A DNA stretch of 64,000 nt from Pseudomonas sp. B21-028 (lineage in GTDB: Bacteria; Pseudomonadota; Gammaproteobacteria; Pseudomonadales; Pseudomonadaceae): contig NZ_CP087184.1 of the NCBI RefSeq assembly GCF_024749045.1, positions 2,914,001 through 2,978,000 of the forward strand, given 5' to 3'. The position numbers were made by a program, and so were the translations under genes. The notes under the pieces were generated by a model. That model did not search any database. It had not been told where the DNA came from and saw only the letters and a program-made list of their open reading frames with translations. Within the stretch, counting starts at the first letter, position 1. Each line of letters begins with the position of its first letter. This document shows positions 54,481 through 62,882 of this stretch, one piece after another.

Positions 54481-54909
54481 ATGCTGCACAGAGCCATCAC
54501 CACAGGTCTTCTATTGATATTAGCCGGTTGTACCAATGTCACAGTCGAGCCGGTCGCTTCTCAATACAAAATTTCGCAGCTTTGCATCGAAGAAAACCCG
54601 AAAGTGGTGACGTATGACTTCGTGGATGGCTTGCAAACACTACTGCACCAGCACGGCATCGAAAGTCGGCTTTACACGGCGCCCGTTCCAAGTAGTTGTG
54701 AGTACCGCCTTACTTACACCGCCATTCGTTCTTGGGACATTTCCCCATACTTGTCCGATGCTAGCGTCCGGCTCTTCAAGGGCGATCAGCAGATAGGTTT
54801 TGGGCAATACCATCTGGTGGGCGAGGGCGGTTTTGATCCGTCTAAGATAGCCTCGGTCGAGCAGAAAATGACGCCTGTGATTAATCAGTTGCTAGGGCAA
54901 AATAAATGA
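54481..54909 (+). CDS. Small lipoprotein (Sbal_3080-like)
   Basis: Lipoprotein of 142 aa with lipobox LAGC at 15-18 (Cys18 would be lipidated). The body, with VEPVASQYKISQLCIEENPK and SCEYRLTYTAIRSWDISPYL, resembles the Sbal_3080 family lipoproteins, of unknown role in the envelope. AAGGA precedes the ATG. The stop overlaps the next lipoprotein start by 4 nt. Confidence 0.7.
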   Translation: MLHRAITTGLLLILAGCTNVTVEPVASQYKISQLCIEENPKVVTYDFVDGLQTLLHQHGIESRLYTAPVPSSCEYRLTYTAIRSWDISPYLSDASVRLFKGDQQIGFGQYHLVGEGGFDPSKIASVEQKMTPVINQLLGQNK

Positions 54910-55337
54910 GTTCAATATCAAAAACTATACCGCTCCTATTGTTCATACTGCTGTTGGCCGGCTGTGCTCACACCAGTTCCAGTCAGCCATATTTCGAACC
55001 ACCGCCGTTACCACAGGGCAAGGCGTTGGTTTACATGATGCGGACTCAGGTCCTTCAAGGCAGCTTTTATGACAGCGTGTTCAGCATCAATGACAGTGCG
55101 GTTGTGGGGCTCAATAACAAGACCTATTCCTGGGTGCAGGTGAGTCCGGGTCTGCATAAGGTATCGGCTGGGCCACGTCCGCACCCCAATAACGTATTTC
55201 TGAACCTGCCGGTCGAACCGGGCAAAGAATACTTTGTTGAATATACACAGGAGTATGCAGTCGAAATGATCCGGATACGGAACGCCGAGGAAGGGAAAGC
55301 GATGGTGAAGGGATACTCGTATATACCCGTCAAGTAG
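54906..55337 (+). CDS. DUF2846-like lipoprotein
   Basis: Lipoprotein of 143 aa with lipobox LAGC at 18-21. GKALVYMMRTQ, then VGLNNKTYSWVQVSPGLHKV and PVEPGKEYFVEYT fit the DUF2846 family, small envelope proteins of beta structure with unknown function. Coupled by ATGA to the preceding lipoprotein and closed by a terminator, so the two form an operon. Confidence 0.75.
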   Translation: MSSISKTIPLLLFILLLAGCAHTSSSQPYFEPPPLPQGKALVYMMRTQVLQGSFYDSVFSINDSAVVGLNNKTYSWVQVSPGLHKVSAGPRPHPNNVFLNLPVEPGKEYFVEYTQEYAVEMIRIRNAEEGKAMVKGYSYIPVK

Positions 55338-55367
55338 GAGCCTTCCTCAAATAGCATGAGTGCAAGC

Positions 55368-55394
55368 TAAACGGGCGACCTTGGATCGCCCGTT
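55368..55394. terminator. Bidirectional terminator
   Basis: AACGGGCGA-CCTTGGA-TCGCCCGTT followed by T-rich sequence, with A-rich sequence on the other side. It lies between the convergent lipoprotein operon (stop 55337) and the small gene at 55400-55705. Confidence 0.85.
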
Positions 55395-55399
55395 TGCAT

Positions 55400-55705
55400 T
55401 TATTCGGCAGCCTGCTCCCGCAACCGCCTGCCAATCACATCCATCACATCACACCCATCGCGCAACGCTATCGTCAGCATTTTACAAAAGTCAGAGAGCA
55501 CCACCGTATCCGAGCCGATATCGGAACGAAACGCAATATTCTCCAACACCTGGGTCACGCTACGAATACGGTAGTCGGCAGTTTCGAAGAGGACATCGAG
55601 CGGTGCTTCGGTGTCGATGAGAAGGGTAGCGGGGACGCAGTCGATGCCAGTGATAGGCATGTATCGATTCATTTTGAAGATCTCTGTTTGATTGGCTGAA
55701 GCCAT
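55400..55705 (-). CDS. Small Pseudomonas protein of unknown function
   Basis: Protein of 101 aa (MASANQTEIFKMNRYMPITG at the start). The pattern EAPLDVLFETADYRIRSVTQ, then FCKMLTIALRDGCDVMDV, resembles a group of short Pseudomonas proteins (DUF3077-like in layout), but this is weak. ATG at 55705 has no clear ribosome site; later in-frame ATGs at 55672 and 55660 are possible. It has a structured leader upstream that may control it. Confidence 0.55.
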   Translation of the reverse strand: MASANQTEIFKMNRYMPITGIDCVPATLLIDTEAPLDVLFETADYRIRSVTQVLENIAFRSDIGSDTVVLSDFCKMLTIALRDGCDVMDVIGRRLREQAAE

Positions 55706-55745
55706 CACCCAGTCGTCGCCAAACGATGGGTGGTGGCTGTACGCA

Positions 55746-55908
55746 GGTTGGCGAACCGATTACAGAGAAAACCGGCAGATCCGAAGATCTCCCGCGCACA
55801 GCCACCGCGGAATATAGCGGCTTTGCGGGTGCGTAGGTACCTGCAAATGAGCCGGTAGCTTTCGCATTCTCTGTATTCAGGTCGCCAAACCCGAATCGCC
55901 ATTTCGGG
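55746..55908 (-). ncRNA. Candidate structured RNA leader
   Basis: Nested inverted repeats form a multi-branch structure: GGTTGGCGAACC (55746-55757) with GGTCGCCAAACC (55880-55891), TACAGAGA (55761) with TCTCTGTA (55868), ACCGGC (55771) with GCCGGT (55851), all collinear. Inside are AGATC-CGAA-GATCT (55777-55790), CCCGC (55791) with GCGGG (55825) around CCGC-N8-GCGG (55805-55820), and AGGTACCT (55835). CCCGAA-N7-TTCGGG (55890-55908) abuts it. It lies 40 bp before the small minus-strand gene at 55705, so a cis-acting leader is likely. Strand is inferred from that gene. The rest of the gap (55909-56084) shows no gene. Confidence 0.6.
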
Positions 55909-56084
55909 CGACGAGAAAAATATAGACCCCACCACACAAGTACTACAAGCCACCACTTTCCCATCTTCACGTAGGAATTTGGCCCGCTTGCCGGTGATGT
56001 TGGTTGATGTTGTGTAGGCCTCGGCAAAGCACACGACTGCTGCGCAGCCGAGCGGGAGCAGCCGTCTTGCATGGATGTTTGAAT

Positions 56085-56195
56085 GTGCTGCCGCCATCGC
56101 GAGCAGGCTCGCTCCCACAGTGGATTGGGCCATCCCCCGATGTTGTGACCAGCCCGAGATCAGGGTGGGAGCGAGCCTGCTCGCGATAGCGGTAT
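56085..56195 (+). repeat. REP pair
   Basis: One inverted pair: CATCGCGAGCAGGCTCGCTC at about 56095-56114 and GGGAGCGAGCCTGCTCGCGA at about 56167-56186, with the spacer CCCGATGTTGTGACCAGCCC as in REP array 1. Confidence 0.88.
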
Positions 56196-56364
56196 CCCAG
56201 CAGCTTCAGGCTCGCCCCCGCATTTTGTGATCTATAGTTTCCAGCAAACCCATCGGCAATCTGCCTCGCACGGACGCCGCAAGAGACTCCTGGCATCTCC
56301 TTGAGCTCAAGCCCCGGCGGGTGCCCGCTAACCTGAAGTGCTGATACAACGCAGGGAGCAAAGC

Positions 56365-58254
56365 ATGCTGTTTCAACGGCCCCATGGGCTGAGGTTGGTC
56401 TCCGGTATCACCCCGTCAACGGACACTGCCGCGGGGGGCGTGGGGCGGGCTTTTCGACGTGGGATGGCTCATGTCAAGGAAGCCTACGTCCTGTTTCCGT
56501 TGCTCGCCGTTCTGCTATTGCTGGCGATCTGGATGACGACGTTCTACCTCATCAACAGTGAGTTGGCGCGTGCCAGATACAACGCCGCCACGGTCAGCCA
56601 GGAAATCAGCGCCACCTACGAAGCGCAGATGTTGCGGGCGGTTCACGAGATCGATCAAACCCTCAAACTCGTCAAATACACCTACGAGGCCGAGGGCAAG
56701 CGCAACCCACTGCCCCGGCTCAAGGAGCGGGCGTTGTTGCCTCCGGCCCTGTTGTTTGATGTGAGTGTGGTCAGTGCCGACGCAAAGCTTGTGGCCAGCA
56801 CCCGGGCCAACGAAACGGGGCCGGTCAGTGACCCGGATGAGCTGCGAACGCTGCGCAGCAATGATTCGCTGTTGATCAGCCTCCCCTGGAAAGACCCTTC
56901 GACGGATGAGTGGCGTCTGCGTTTCAGTCGTCGTCTCGATGCGCCGGATGGGTCGTTTTCGGGTGTCGCCAGGGTCGAGGTCGATGCGGCCTATTTCGCC
57001 AGCAGCTATGACGCCTCGAAACTCGGTGAGCGGGGTGTGCTCGGACTGCTGGGCACCGATGGGATCTTCCGGGTGCGACGCACCGGGGAGTCGATCCAGG
57101 CCGGCGATGCGGTCGATTATGGGGCGCTGGTCCCGGACAGCGAGGACACCCAGGCGCAGCTGCTGACCAACAGTTGGGACGAGGTGCGGCGTTATACCAG
57201 TGCCCGCCAGCTCTATGATCTTCCCCTGGCGGTGATCGTCGGGTTATCCGAAGAGGAACAACTGGCCGCCGTGACCGAGCTAGCCCACACCTATCAGTGG
57301 CGGGCCGCAGGAGGCAGCCTGTTGTTGGTGTTTCTGGTTGTCTTGCTGAGCCGGACGAGCTGGCAGCTGGCACAAAGCCGTTTGCGCACCGCCGAAGCCC
57401 AGACCCAACTGGTGGCTGTTGCGCGTCAGGCCGGCATGGCCGAGATCGCCACCAACGTCCTGCATAACGTGGGGAATGTGCTCAACAGCGTGAACGTCTC
57501 CGCGGAAGTGCTGACGCAAAAACTGCGTACCAGCAAGGCCTTGGGGCTGGGCAAGGCTATGCAGTTGATGAACCAGCATGCCTCGAACCTGGGCCAGTTT
57601 CTCTCTGAAGACGAGAAAGGAAAGCTGCTTCCGGGGTATCTGAATCAGGTGACGGAAGCGTTGGCTGTCGAACAGAAAAGCATGTCCGATGAACTGGAAC
57701 AACTGGTCAAGAGCATCGATCACATCAAGGAGGTCGTCACGGCCCAGCAATCTTACTCGGGTGTATCCAGTCTCTGTGAGAGCGTCCAGGTCGAGCGTTT
57801 GCTGGAGGACGCGCTGCGCATGAACGCCGGCATCATCACCGCTCGCCGGGTCTCGGTGCTGAAGGAGTTTTCGGCAATGCCCGCAGTGCAGCTGGACAAG
57901 CATCGAGTGCTGATGATCATGGTCAACCTGATCAAGAATGCCTGCGGCGCGATGGTCAATATGTCGGATCGATCGCCGCTGATCACTCTTCATACTGAGT
58001 TGACGCCGGAGCACAAGCTGATCATTCAGGTGGTCGACAATGGGGAAGGTATCGCCGAGGAGAACCTGACGCGAATTTTTGCCCATGGTTTCACCACTCG
58101 CAAAGAGGGCCATGGTTTCGGTTTGCACAGCTGTGTCCTGGCGGCGATGGAAATGGGCGGTGTGCTGAGAGCCCAAAGCGACGGGCCGGGGCAGGGTGCC
58201 ACGTTCACCCTGGAACTGCCCATCAAAGCCTTGAGCCAGGCGACCCTCGCATGA
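56365..58254 (+). CDS. Membrane sensor histidine kinase
   Basis: Inner-membrane kinase of 629 aa. TM1 at about 40-62, a periplasmic sensor region to about 310 (a double-Cache-like span), and TM2 at about 315-335. The cytosolic part has an unusual H box: His367 in NVLHNVGNVLNSVNV instead of HExxN/P, then N box (MVNLIKNACGAM), DNGEGI and GHGFGLH. The ATG at 56365 follows GGGAG. The first 330 residues are nearly the same as those of the GGDEF-EAL protein at 60113-62485. No response regulator gene is adjacent. The porin and PstS-like genes downstream suggest an anion or nutrient signal. Confidence 0.85.
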   Translation: MLFQRPHGLRLVSGITPSTDTAAGGVGRAFRRGMAHVKEAYVLFPLLAVLLLLAIWMTTFYLINSELARARYNAATVSQEISATYEAQMLRAVHEIDQTLKLVKYTYEAEGKRNPLPRLKERALLPPALLFDVSVVSADAKLVASTRANETGPVSDPDELRTLRSNDSLLISLPWKDPSTDEWRLRFSRRLDAPDGSFSGVARVEVDAAYFASSYDASKLGERGVLGLLGTDGIFRVRRTGESIQAGDAVDYGALVPDSEDTQAQLLTNSWDEVRRYTSARQLYDLPLAVIVGLSEEEQLAAVTELAHTYQWRAAGGSLLLVFLVVLLSRTSWQLAQSRLRTAEAQTQLVAVARQAGMAEIATNVLHNVGNVLNSVNVSAEVLTQKLRTSKALGLGKAMQLMNQHASNLGQFLSEDEKGKLLPGYLNQVTEALAVEQKSMSDELEQLVKSIDHIKEVVTAQQSYSGVSSLCESVQVERLLEDALRMNAGIITARRVSVLKEFSAMPAVQLDKHRVLMIMVNLIKNACGAMVNMSDRSPLITLHTELTPEHKLIIQVVDNGEGIAEENLTRIFAHGFTTRKEGHGFGLHSCVLAAMEMGGVLRAQSDGPGQGATFTLELPIKALSQATLA

Positions 58255-58420
58255 TCCGGGCAGATAGAATTTTGTCGTCTACAATTCGCTCATGGTATTG
58301 AGCCGACGTCATAAGGACTGGAACGAATGGTGGCAATCCCTTCAGGCAATCTCGAACAAGGCCCCAGCGCGATAGCCTGCCTGGATGAGTGGGTTCTCCT
58401 GTCGGGGCTGCACTGATTCC

Positions 58421-59659
58421 ATGGCTCCCCGATTCAATCCGCTGGCCCTGGCCGTGATGTCGCTTTATGCCTGCACGGCCAACGCCGCCGATGCCGACGG
58501 GCCGACGTTTTCCGTGAGCAGCTTCGGCACGGTCGGTGTGGTTCATTCCAGCGAGAAGAAAGCCGATTTCGCCTCCAGCATCTATAAGCCCAACGGCGCC
58601 GGCCACACGCGCAGTTGGAATGCCGATATCGACAGCCTGGTCGGTGCGCAAGTGACGGCACGCTTCACTCCGGAACTCTCGGCGGTGGTGCAGGTAATTT
58701 CTGAGCAGCGTTACGACAACAGCTATCGCCCCTACGTCGAATGGGCAAACTTCAAATATCAGGTCACACCCGATTTCAGCCTGCGTATCGGCCGTACGGT
58801 GCAACCGGCCTTCCTGTTCTCCGACACCCGCAAGGTCGGTTATACGCTTCCCTGGGTGCGCCCCCCGGGGGAGGTCTACAGCATGATCCCCGTCACCGCG
58901 ACCGATGGCATGGACCTCAGCTACCGGCTGCACATGGGCGATGTCATCAGTACCGTACAAGGCAACGTCGGTCAGAGCACGGTCCGGATGCCCAATGACA
59001 CGGGCGAGACACGGGCCAGAGGCTCATGGGGTGTTTCCAACCTGACCGAATACGGTGCCTTGACCACGCGCATTACCTATCAGCACACGCGCTTGACCTA
59101 CGAGCCGTTCAATCCGCTCTTCGATGGTTTCCGGCAGTTCGGCGAAGACGGCGACGTCATCGCCGACCGCTACGACACCAAGGGCAAGGACTTCAATTTC
59201 GTCGGTGTCGGGGCCATCTATGATCCCGGCGACTGGTTCGTCATGGGCGAGTGGGGGCATTTCGATAGCCATGCGGTGTTTGGTGAGGTGAGTGCCTGGT
59301 ATGTCAGCGGTGGATACCGGATCGAGGCGTTCACGCCTTACATCACGTATGCGCGGTCAAAGACACTGAGCGACACGTCCAGCGAAGGGCTGGACACCTC
59401 GACATTGCCCCCGGACCTGGCCGATGCCGCGGGGGAGCTCAACGGAACGCTCAACTCCATCCTGGGCGCCGGCAGCCGCCAGCAAACCCTGTCGCTGGGT
59501 GTACGCTGGGATTTCACGAAAAACATGGACGCCAAATTGCAGTACGACCACACCCGGATGGATGGCATCACGACGGGCCCGCTGACCAACTTCCAGCCGG
59601 GTTTCAAACCGGGCGGCTCGTTCAGCGTGCTCAGCCTCGCTGTCGATTTTGTTTTCTGA
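58421..59659 (+). CDS. Outer-membrane porin-like protein
   Basis: Protein of 412 aa with a signal peptide ending in ANAADAD, beta-strand alternation throughout and a C-terminal Phe (LSLAVDFVF), as in outer-membrane barrels. Repeated amphipathic strands and YxWANFKY-like blocks suggest a substrate-specific trimeric porin, but no Opr subfamily could be named. ATG at 58421 is favoured by the signal peptide; an ATG at 58385 would put a Cys-rich leader before it. Its stop overlaps the next start (TGATG), so export and binding protein are coupled. Confidence 0.75.
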   Translation: MAPRFNPLALAVMSLYACTANAADADGPTFSVSSFGTVGVVHSSEKKADFASSIYKPNGAGHTRSWNADIDSLVGAQVTARFTPELSAVVQVISEQRYDNSYRPYVEWANFKYQVTPDFSLRIGRTVQPAFLFSDTRKVGYTLPWVRPPGEVYSMIPVTATDGMDLSYRLHMGDVISTVQGNVGQSTVRMPNDTGETRARGSWGVSNLTEYGALTTRITYQHTRLTYEPFNPLFDGFRQFGEDGDVIADRYDTKGKDFNFVGVGAIYDPGDWFVMGEWGHFDSHAVFGEVSAWYVSGGYRIEAFTPYITYARSKTLSDTSSEGLDTSTLPPDLADAAGELNGTLNSILGAGSRQQTLSLGVRWDFTKNMDAKLQYDHTRMDGITTGPLTNFQPGFKPGGSFSVLSLAVDFVF

Positions 59660-60108
59660 TGAGGCCGATCATGGGGTTTCTCAAGCGCGCCGGATGCGCC
59701 GTGGCGGGAATCACCTTGTGCGCAGGCAGCACGTTCGTCATGGCTGATGTGGTGGTGATCGTCTCGACGGCCAACCCGGTAAAAACCCTGGCGAGCAACC
59801 AGGTGGCGAATATTTTCCTGGGCAAGGCCAGTCGCTTTCCCGAGGGCGGGCAGGCCATTCCAATCGACCAGCCTGAAGGCGCTGCCGTGCGCGATGAGTT
59901 CTACACCCGATACACCGGCAAATCCGCCGCACAACTCAAGACGCACTGGTCAAAAATCATATTTACCGGTCGGGGCCAGCCTCCGGATACTGTTTCGAAC
60001 AGTGCGGAAGTCAAGACGCACGTGGCCGGTAATCCCGCTGCCATTGGCTATATCGATGCGCGCGAAGTGGATGACAGCGTCAGGGTAGTGCCGGCCGATC
60101 CGCAATGA
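59659..60108 (+). CDS. Small PstS-like periplasmic binding protein
   Basis: Protein of 149 aa with a signal peptide (AGCAVAGITLCAGSTFVMA). VVVIVSTANPVKTLASNQVA, FLGKASRFPEGG and NPAAIGYIDA match the short PstS-like phosphate-binding family seen next to porins and signalling proteins. It would bind an anion, probably phosphate, in the periplasm, but it lacks the length of a full PstS and no ABC permease genes are adjacent. It is convergent with the GGDEF-EAL gene, 4 bp between stops. Confidence 0.75.
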   Translation: MRPIMGFLKRAGCAVAGITLCAGSTFVMADVVVIVSTANPVKTLASNQVANIFLGKASRFPEGGQAIPIDQPEGAAVRDEFYTRYTGKSAAQLKTHWSKIIFTGRGQPPDTVSNSAEVKTHVAGNPAAIGYIDAREVDDSVRVVPADPQ

Positions 60109-60112
60109 GCGG

Positions 60113-62485
60113 CTACACGTCCGTGTTGGTACGCACCGTCTGTGCTTGCAGCAATACCTTGAACTGATCGGCAGGAACCGGCTTGTTGAAGTAGAACCCC
60201 TGGAATTCGTCGCAGGCGTTGTCCCGTAGGAAATCGGCTTGCTCCTTGGTTTCCACGCCCTGGGCAACCACGGTCAGGCTGAGGCTCCTGCCCATGGTGA
60301 TGATGGCTTCGGTCAAGGCTCTGTCTTCTGCCTGGCTGGTGACGTCACGGATGAACGAGCGATCGATCTTGATCGAGTCGAGCGGGAACTGTTTGAGTGC
60401 CGAGAGCGAGGAGTAGCCAATACCGAAGTCATCGATGGCGATCCGGATATCCAGTTCCTTGAGGCCGGTCAACACCTGCAGGGTCTTCCTGACATCCTGC
60501 ATGAGCAGGCTTTCGGTGATCTCCAGCTCCAGCAGACGGGCGTCCATGCCGGTGTCGGTCAGTATCGTCGCGAGGTCGCTCAAGAGATGTTCATCGACAA
60601 ACTGGCGGGCCGTCAGGTTCACGGCGATGCACAGGTGCGGCAGGCCCTGTTGTTGCCAGGCCACGTTTTGCTCGCAGGCAGTCCTGAGTACCCACTTGCC
60701 GATGGGAACGATCAGGCCGGTCTCTTCGGCAACCGGAATGAACTGCATGGGAGCCACCAGCCCCAGGTCAGGATGCTCCCAGCGCAGGAGGGCTTCCATG
60801 CCGGTGATCTGGCCGCTGCGAATATCCCGCTTGGCCTGGTAATGCAGCCGGAACTCGTTACGTTCCAGTGCATGACGCAAGCCGAATTCCAGCGTCTGGC
60901 GTTCCAATGACTCCGCGTTCAGTTTTTCGGAATAGAACTGGAAGGTGTTTTTACCTTGTTGCTTGGCCTGGTACATCGCGATATCGGCGTTTTTCTTCAG
61001 GGTCTGTTCGTCCTGGCCATCCCGGGAAAAAAGACTGATACCGATGCTGGCGGTGACCCGGAATTCTTTCCCTCGAAGATTGAAGGGGCGGGCAATCGCG
61101 GCGAGGATTTTCTGGGCGGTGGCCGCCACATACTTTTCATCAGACAACTGTGGCAGCAACACCACAAACTCGTCACCACCCAATCGGGCAACGATATCGC
61201 TCTCGCGCAGACAGGCCTTGAGGCGGTTCGCGACTTCTTGCAGCAACTGGTCGCCGGCGTCATGGCCGAGGGTATCGTTGATTTGCTTGAAGCGGTCCAG
61301 GTCGAGGAACAGCACGGCCATTTGTCGCTGATAACGATGGGCTTCGTGGATGTGCTGAATCAACAATTTGCTGAACAGGCTGCGATTGGGCAGTGCCGTG
61401 AGGGCGTCGTGATAGGCAAGGTATTCGACACGCTCGGCATAGGCCACCTTGGCTTCGGCGGCCTGCAGCCGGCTTTGTGCAAGCTGCCAGCTCATTCGAC
61501 TCAACAGGCCGGCGAGCAGCACCAGCAACAGGCTGACACCCGCTGCGCGCCGCAGATAGGTCTGGGCTTGCCGGTTCACGACCACCAGTTGTTCTTCTTC
61601 GGATAAGCCGACGATCACTGCCAGGGGAAGGTCATAGAGCTGGCGTGCACTGGTATAACGCCGCACCCCGTCCCAACTGTTGGTCAACAACGATGTCTGG
61701 ATGTCTTCGGTATCCGGTACCAACGCCTCATAGTTGACCGTATCGCCGGCCTGGATCGACTCCCCGGTGCGTCGCACCCGGAAGATCCCATCGGTGCCCA
61801 GCAGTCCGAGCACACCCCGCTCACCGAGTTTCGAGGCGTCATAGCTGCTGGCGAAATAGGCCGCATCGACCTCGACCCTGGCGATGCCCGAGAACGTGCC
61901 ATCCGGCGTGTTGAGGCGCCGGCTGAAGCGCAAGCGCCATTCCTCGGTCAGGGGATCCTTCCACGGGCGGCTGATCAGCAACGTGTCGTTGTTGCGCAAC
62001 GTCCGCAGTTCATCCCGATCTCTGACGGGGTCCGTTTCGTTCGCTCGGGTGCTGGCCAGCAGCTTGGCGTCGACGTTGACCACACTGACATCAAACAGCA
62101 GGGCCGGCGGCAACAACGCCCGCTCCTTGAGCCGGGGCAATGGGGTGCGTTCGCCCTCGGCCTCGTAGGCGTATTTGACGAGCTTGAGGGTTTGGTCGAT
62201 CTCCCGGACCGCACGCAGTATCTGCGCTTCGTAGGTGGCGCCGATTTCCTGGCTGACGGCGGCGGCGTTGCGCTGGGCACGGGTCTGCTCGACCTTGATG
62301 AGGTAGAGGGTGGCGGACCAGAGAGCGAACAAGAGCAGGGCGGACAACAGCGGAAGCAGGATATAGGCTTCCCTGAGGTGGCCGAGCCGATCACGGAAGA
62401 CATGGCTCGGTCCCTTGGACGCGGTGTACTCGGATGCCGTGATACCGGGAGCCAGTCTCAGTCCACTTGTCCGTTGGATCGACAT
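60113..62485 (-). CDS. GGDEF-EAL protein with periplasmic sensor
   Basis: Inner-membrane protein of 790 aa. TM1 at about 42-63, periplasmic sensor to about 310, TM2 at about 315-332. Then a GGDEF domain (GGDEF at 436-440, inhibitory RESD at 427-430) and an EAL domain (EAL at 564-566, DDFGIGYSSLS, AQGVETKEQ). Both motifs are intact, so it could make or break c-di-GMP. ATG at 62485 follows GGGAG in the same layout as the kinase at 56365; an ATG at 62533 has a poorer site. The sensor is almost identical to that kinase, and the pair faces the porin and PstS-like genes. Confidence 0.88.
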   Translation of the reverse strand: MSIQRTSGLRLAPGITASEYTASKGPSHVFRDRLGHLREAYILLPLLSALLLFALWSATLYLIKVEQTRAQRNAAAVSQEIGATYEAQILRAVREIDQTLKLVKYAYEAEGERTPLPRLKERALLPPALLFDVSVVNVDAKLLASTRANETDPVRDRDELRTLRNNDTLLISRPWKDPLTEEWRLRFSRRLNTPDGTFSGIARVEVDAAYFASSYDASKLGERGVLGLLGTDGIFRVRRTGESIQAGDTVNYEALVPDTEDIQTSLLTNSWDGVRRYTSARQLYDLPLAVIVGLSEEEQLVVVNRQAQTYLRRAAGVSLLLVLLAGLLSRMSWQLAQSRLQAAEAKVAYAERVEYLAYHDALTALPNRSLFSKLLIQHIHEAHRYQRQMAVLFLDLDRFKQINDTLGHDAGDQLLQEVANRLKACLRESDIVARLGGDEFVVLLPQLSDEKYVAATAQKILAAIARPFNLRGKEFRVTASIGISLFSRDGQDEQTLKKNADIAMYQAKQQGKNTFQFYSEKLNAESLERQTLEFGLRHALERNEFRLHYQAKRDIRSGQITGMEALLRWEHPDLGLVAPMQFIPVAEETGLIVPIGKWVLRTACEQNVAWQQQGLPHLCIAVNLTARQFVDEHLLSDLATILTDTGMDARLLELEITESLLMQDVRKTLQVLTGLKELDIRIAIDDFGIGYSSLSALKQFPLDSIKIDRSFIRDVTSQAEDRALTEAIITMGRSLSLTVVAQGVETKEQADFLRDNACDEFQGFYFNKPVPADQFKVLLQAQTVRTNTDV

Positions 62486-62658
62486 GATGTGCTCCCTGAA
62501 TGACACCCGCGCGTCCGTACGAAAAAACATCAATTGATTAGAGGGAAACTATAGACCAGATATTCTCCTTGTTCCGCACGAGTCAGCGGGGGTGCGACGT
62601 CTCGCTAGATCCCCTCGTCAGGGGACAATGCTATTCACTTAAGGCAGTAGATGAACCT

Positions 62659-62807
62659 GTGGCGAGGGGATTTAGCGAAACGTCGCACCGCCCCGCTGGG
62701 CTGCGAAGCAGTCCCCCTCAACCTGTCTGACATACCGCATGCTCAGGTTTTGGGACGCGTCGCGCCCCAGCGGGGCGGTGCGACGTTTCGCTAAATCTCC
62801 TCGCCAC
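62659..62807. repeat. 42-bp inverted repeat around a 65-bp centre
   Basis: Arms GTGGCGAGGGGATTTAGCGA... at 62659-62700 and their complement at 62766-62807, with one mismatch over 42 bp, so the sequence can form a large cruciform or RNA hairpin. A third, diverged half-copy lies at about 62591-62620 (GGTGCGACGTCTCGCTAGAT). The rest of the gap 62486-62882 holds no gene. This is a REP-like palindrome family separate from the REPs elsewhere in the window. Confidence 0.85.
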
Positions 62808-62882
62808 AATGAATCAAGCAAACCTTAAGTGACAGCATTGCTCGCCAGAGGGCTCAAGGGTTGTTGATGCCGCCATGCCCCA

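Noticed and set aside
55560..56133. Minus-strand frames of 142 and 170 codons upstream of the small gene at 55400
   Set aside because: They run through the structured element and a REP, in two frames at once, with no ribosome site.
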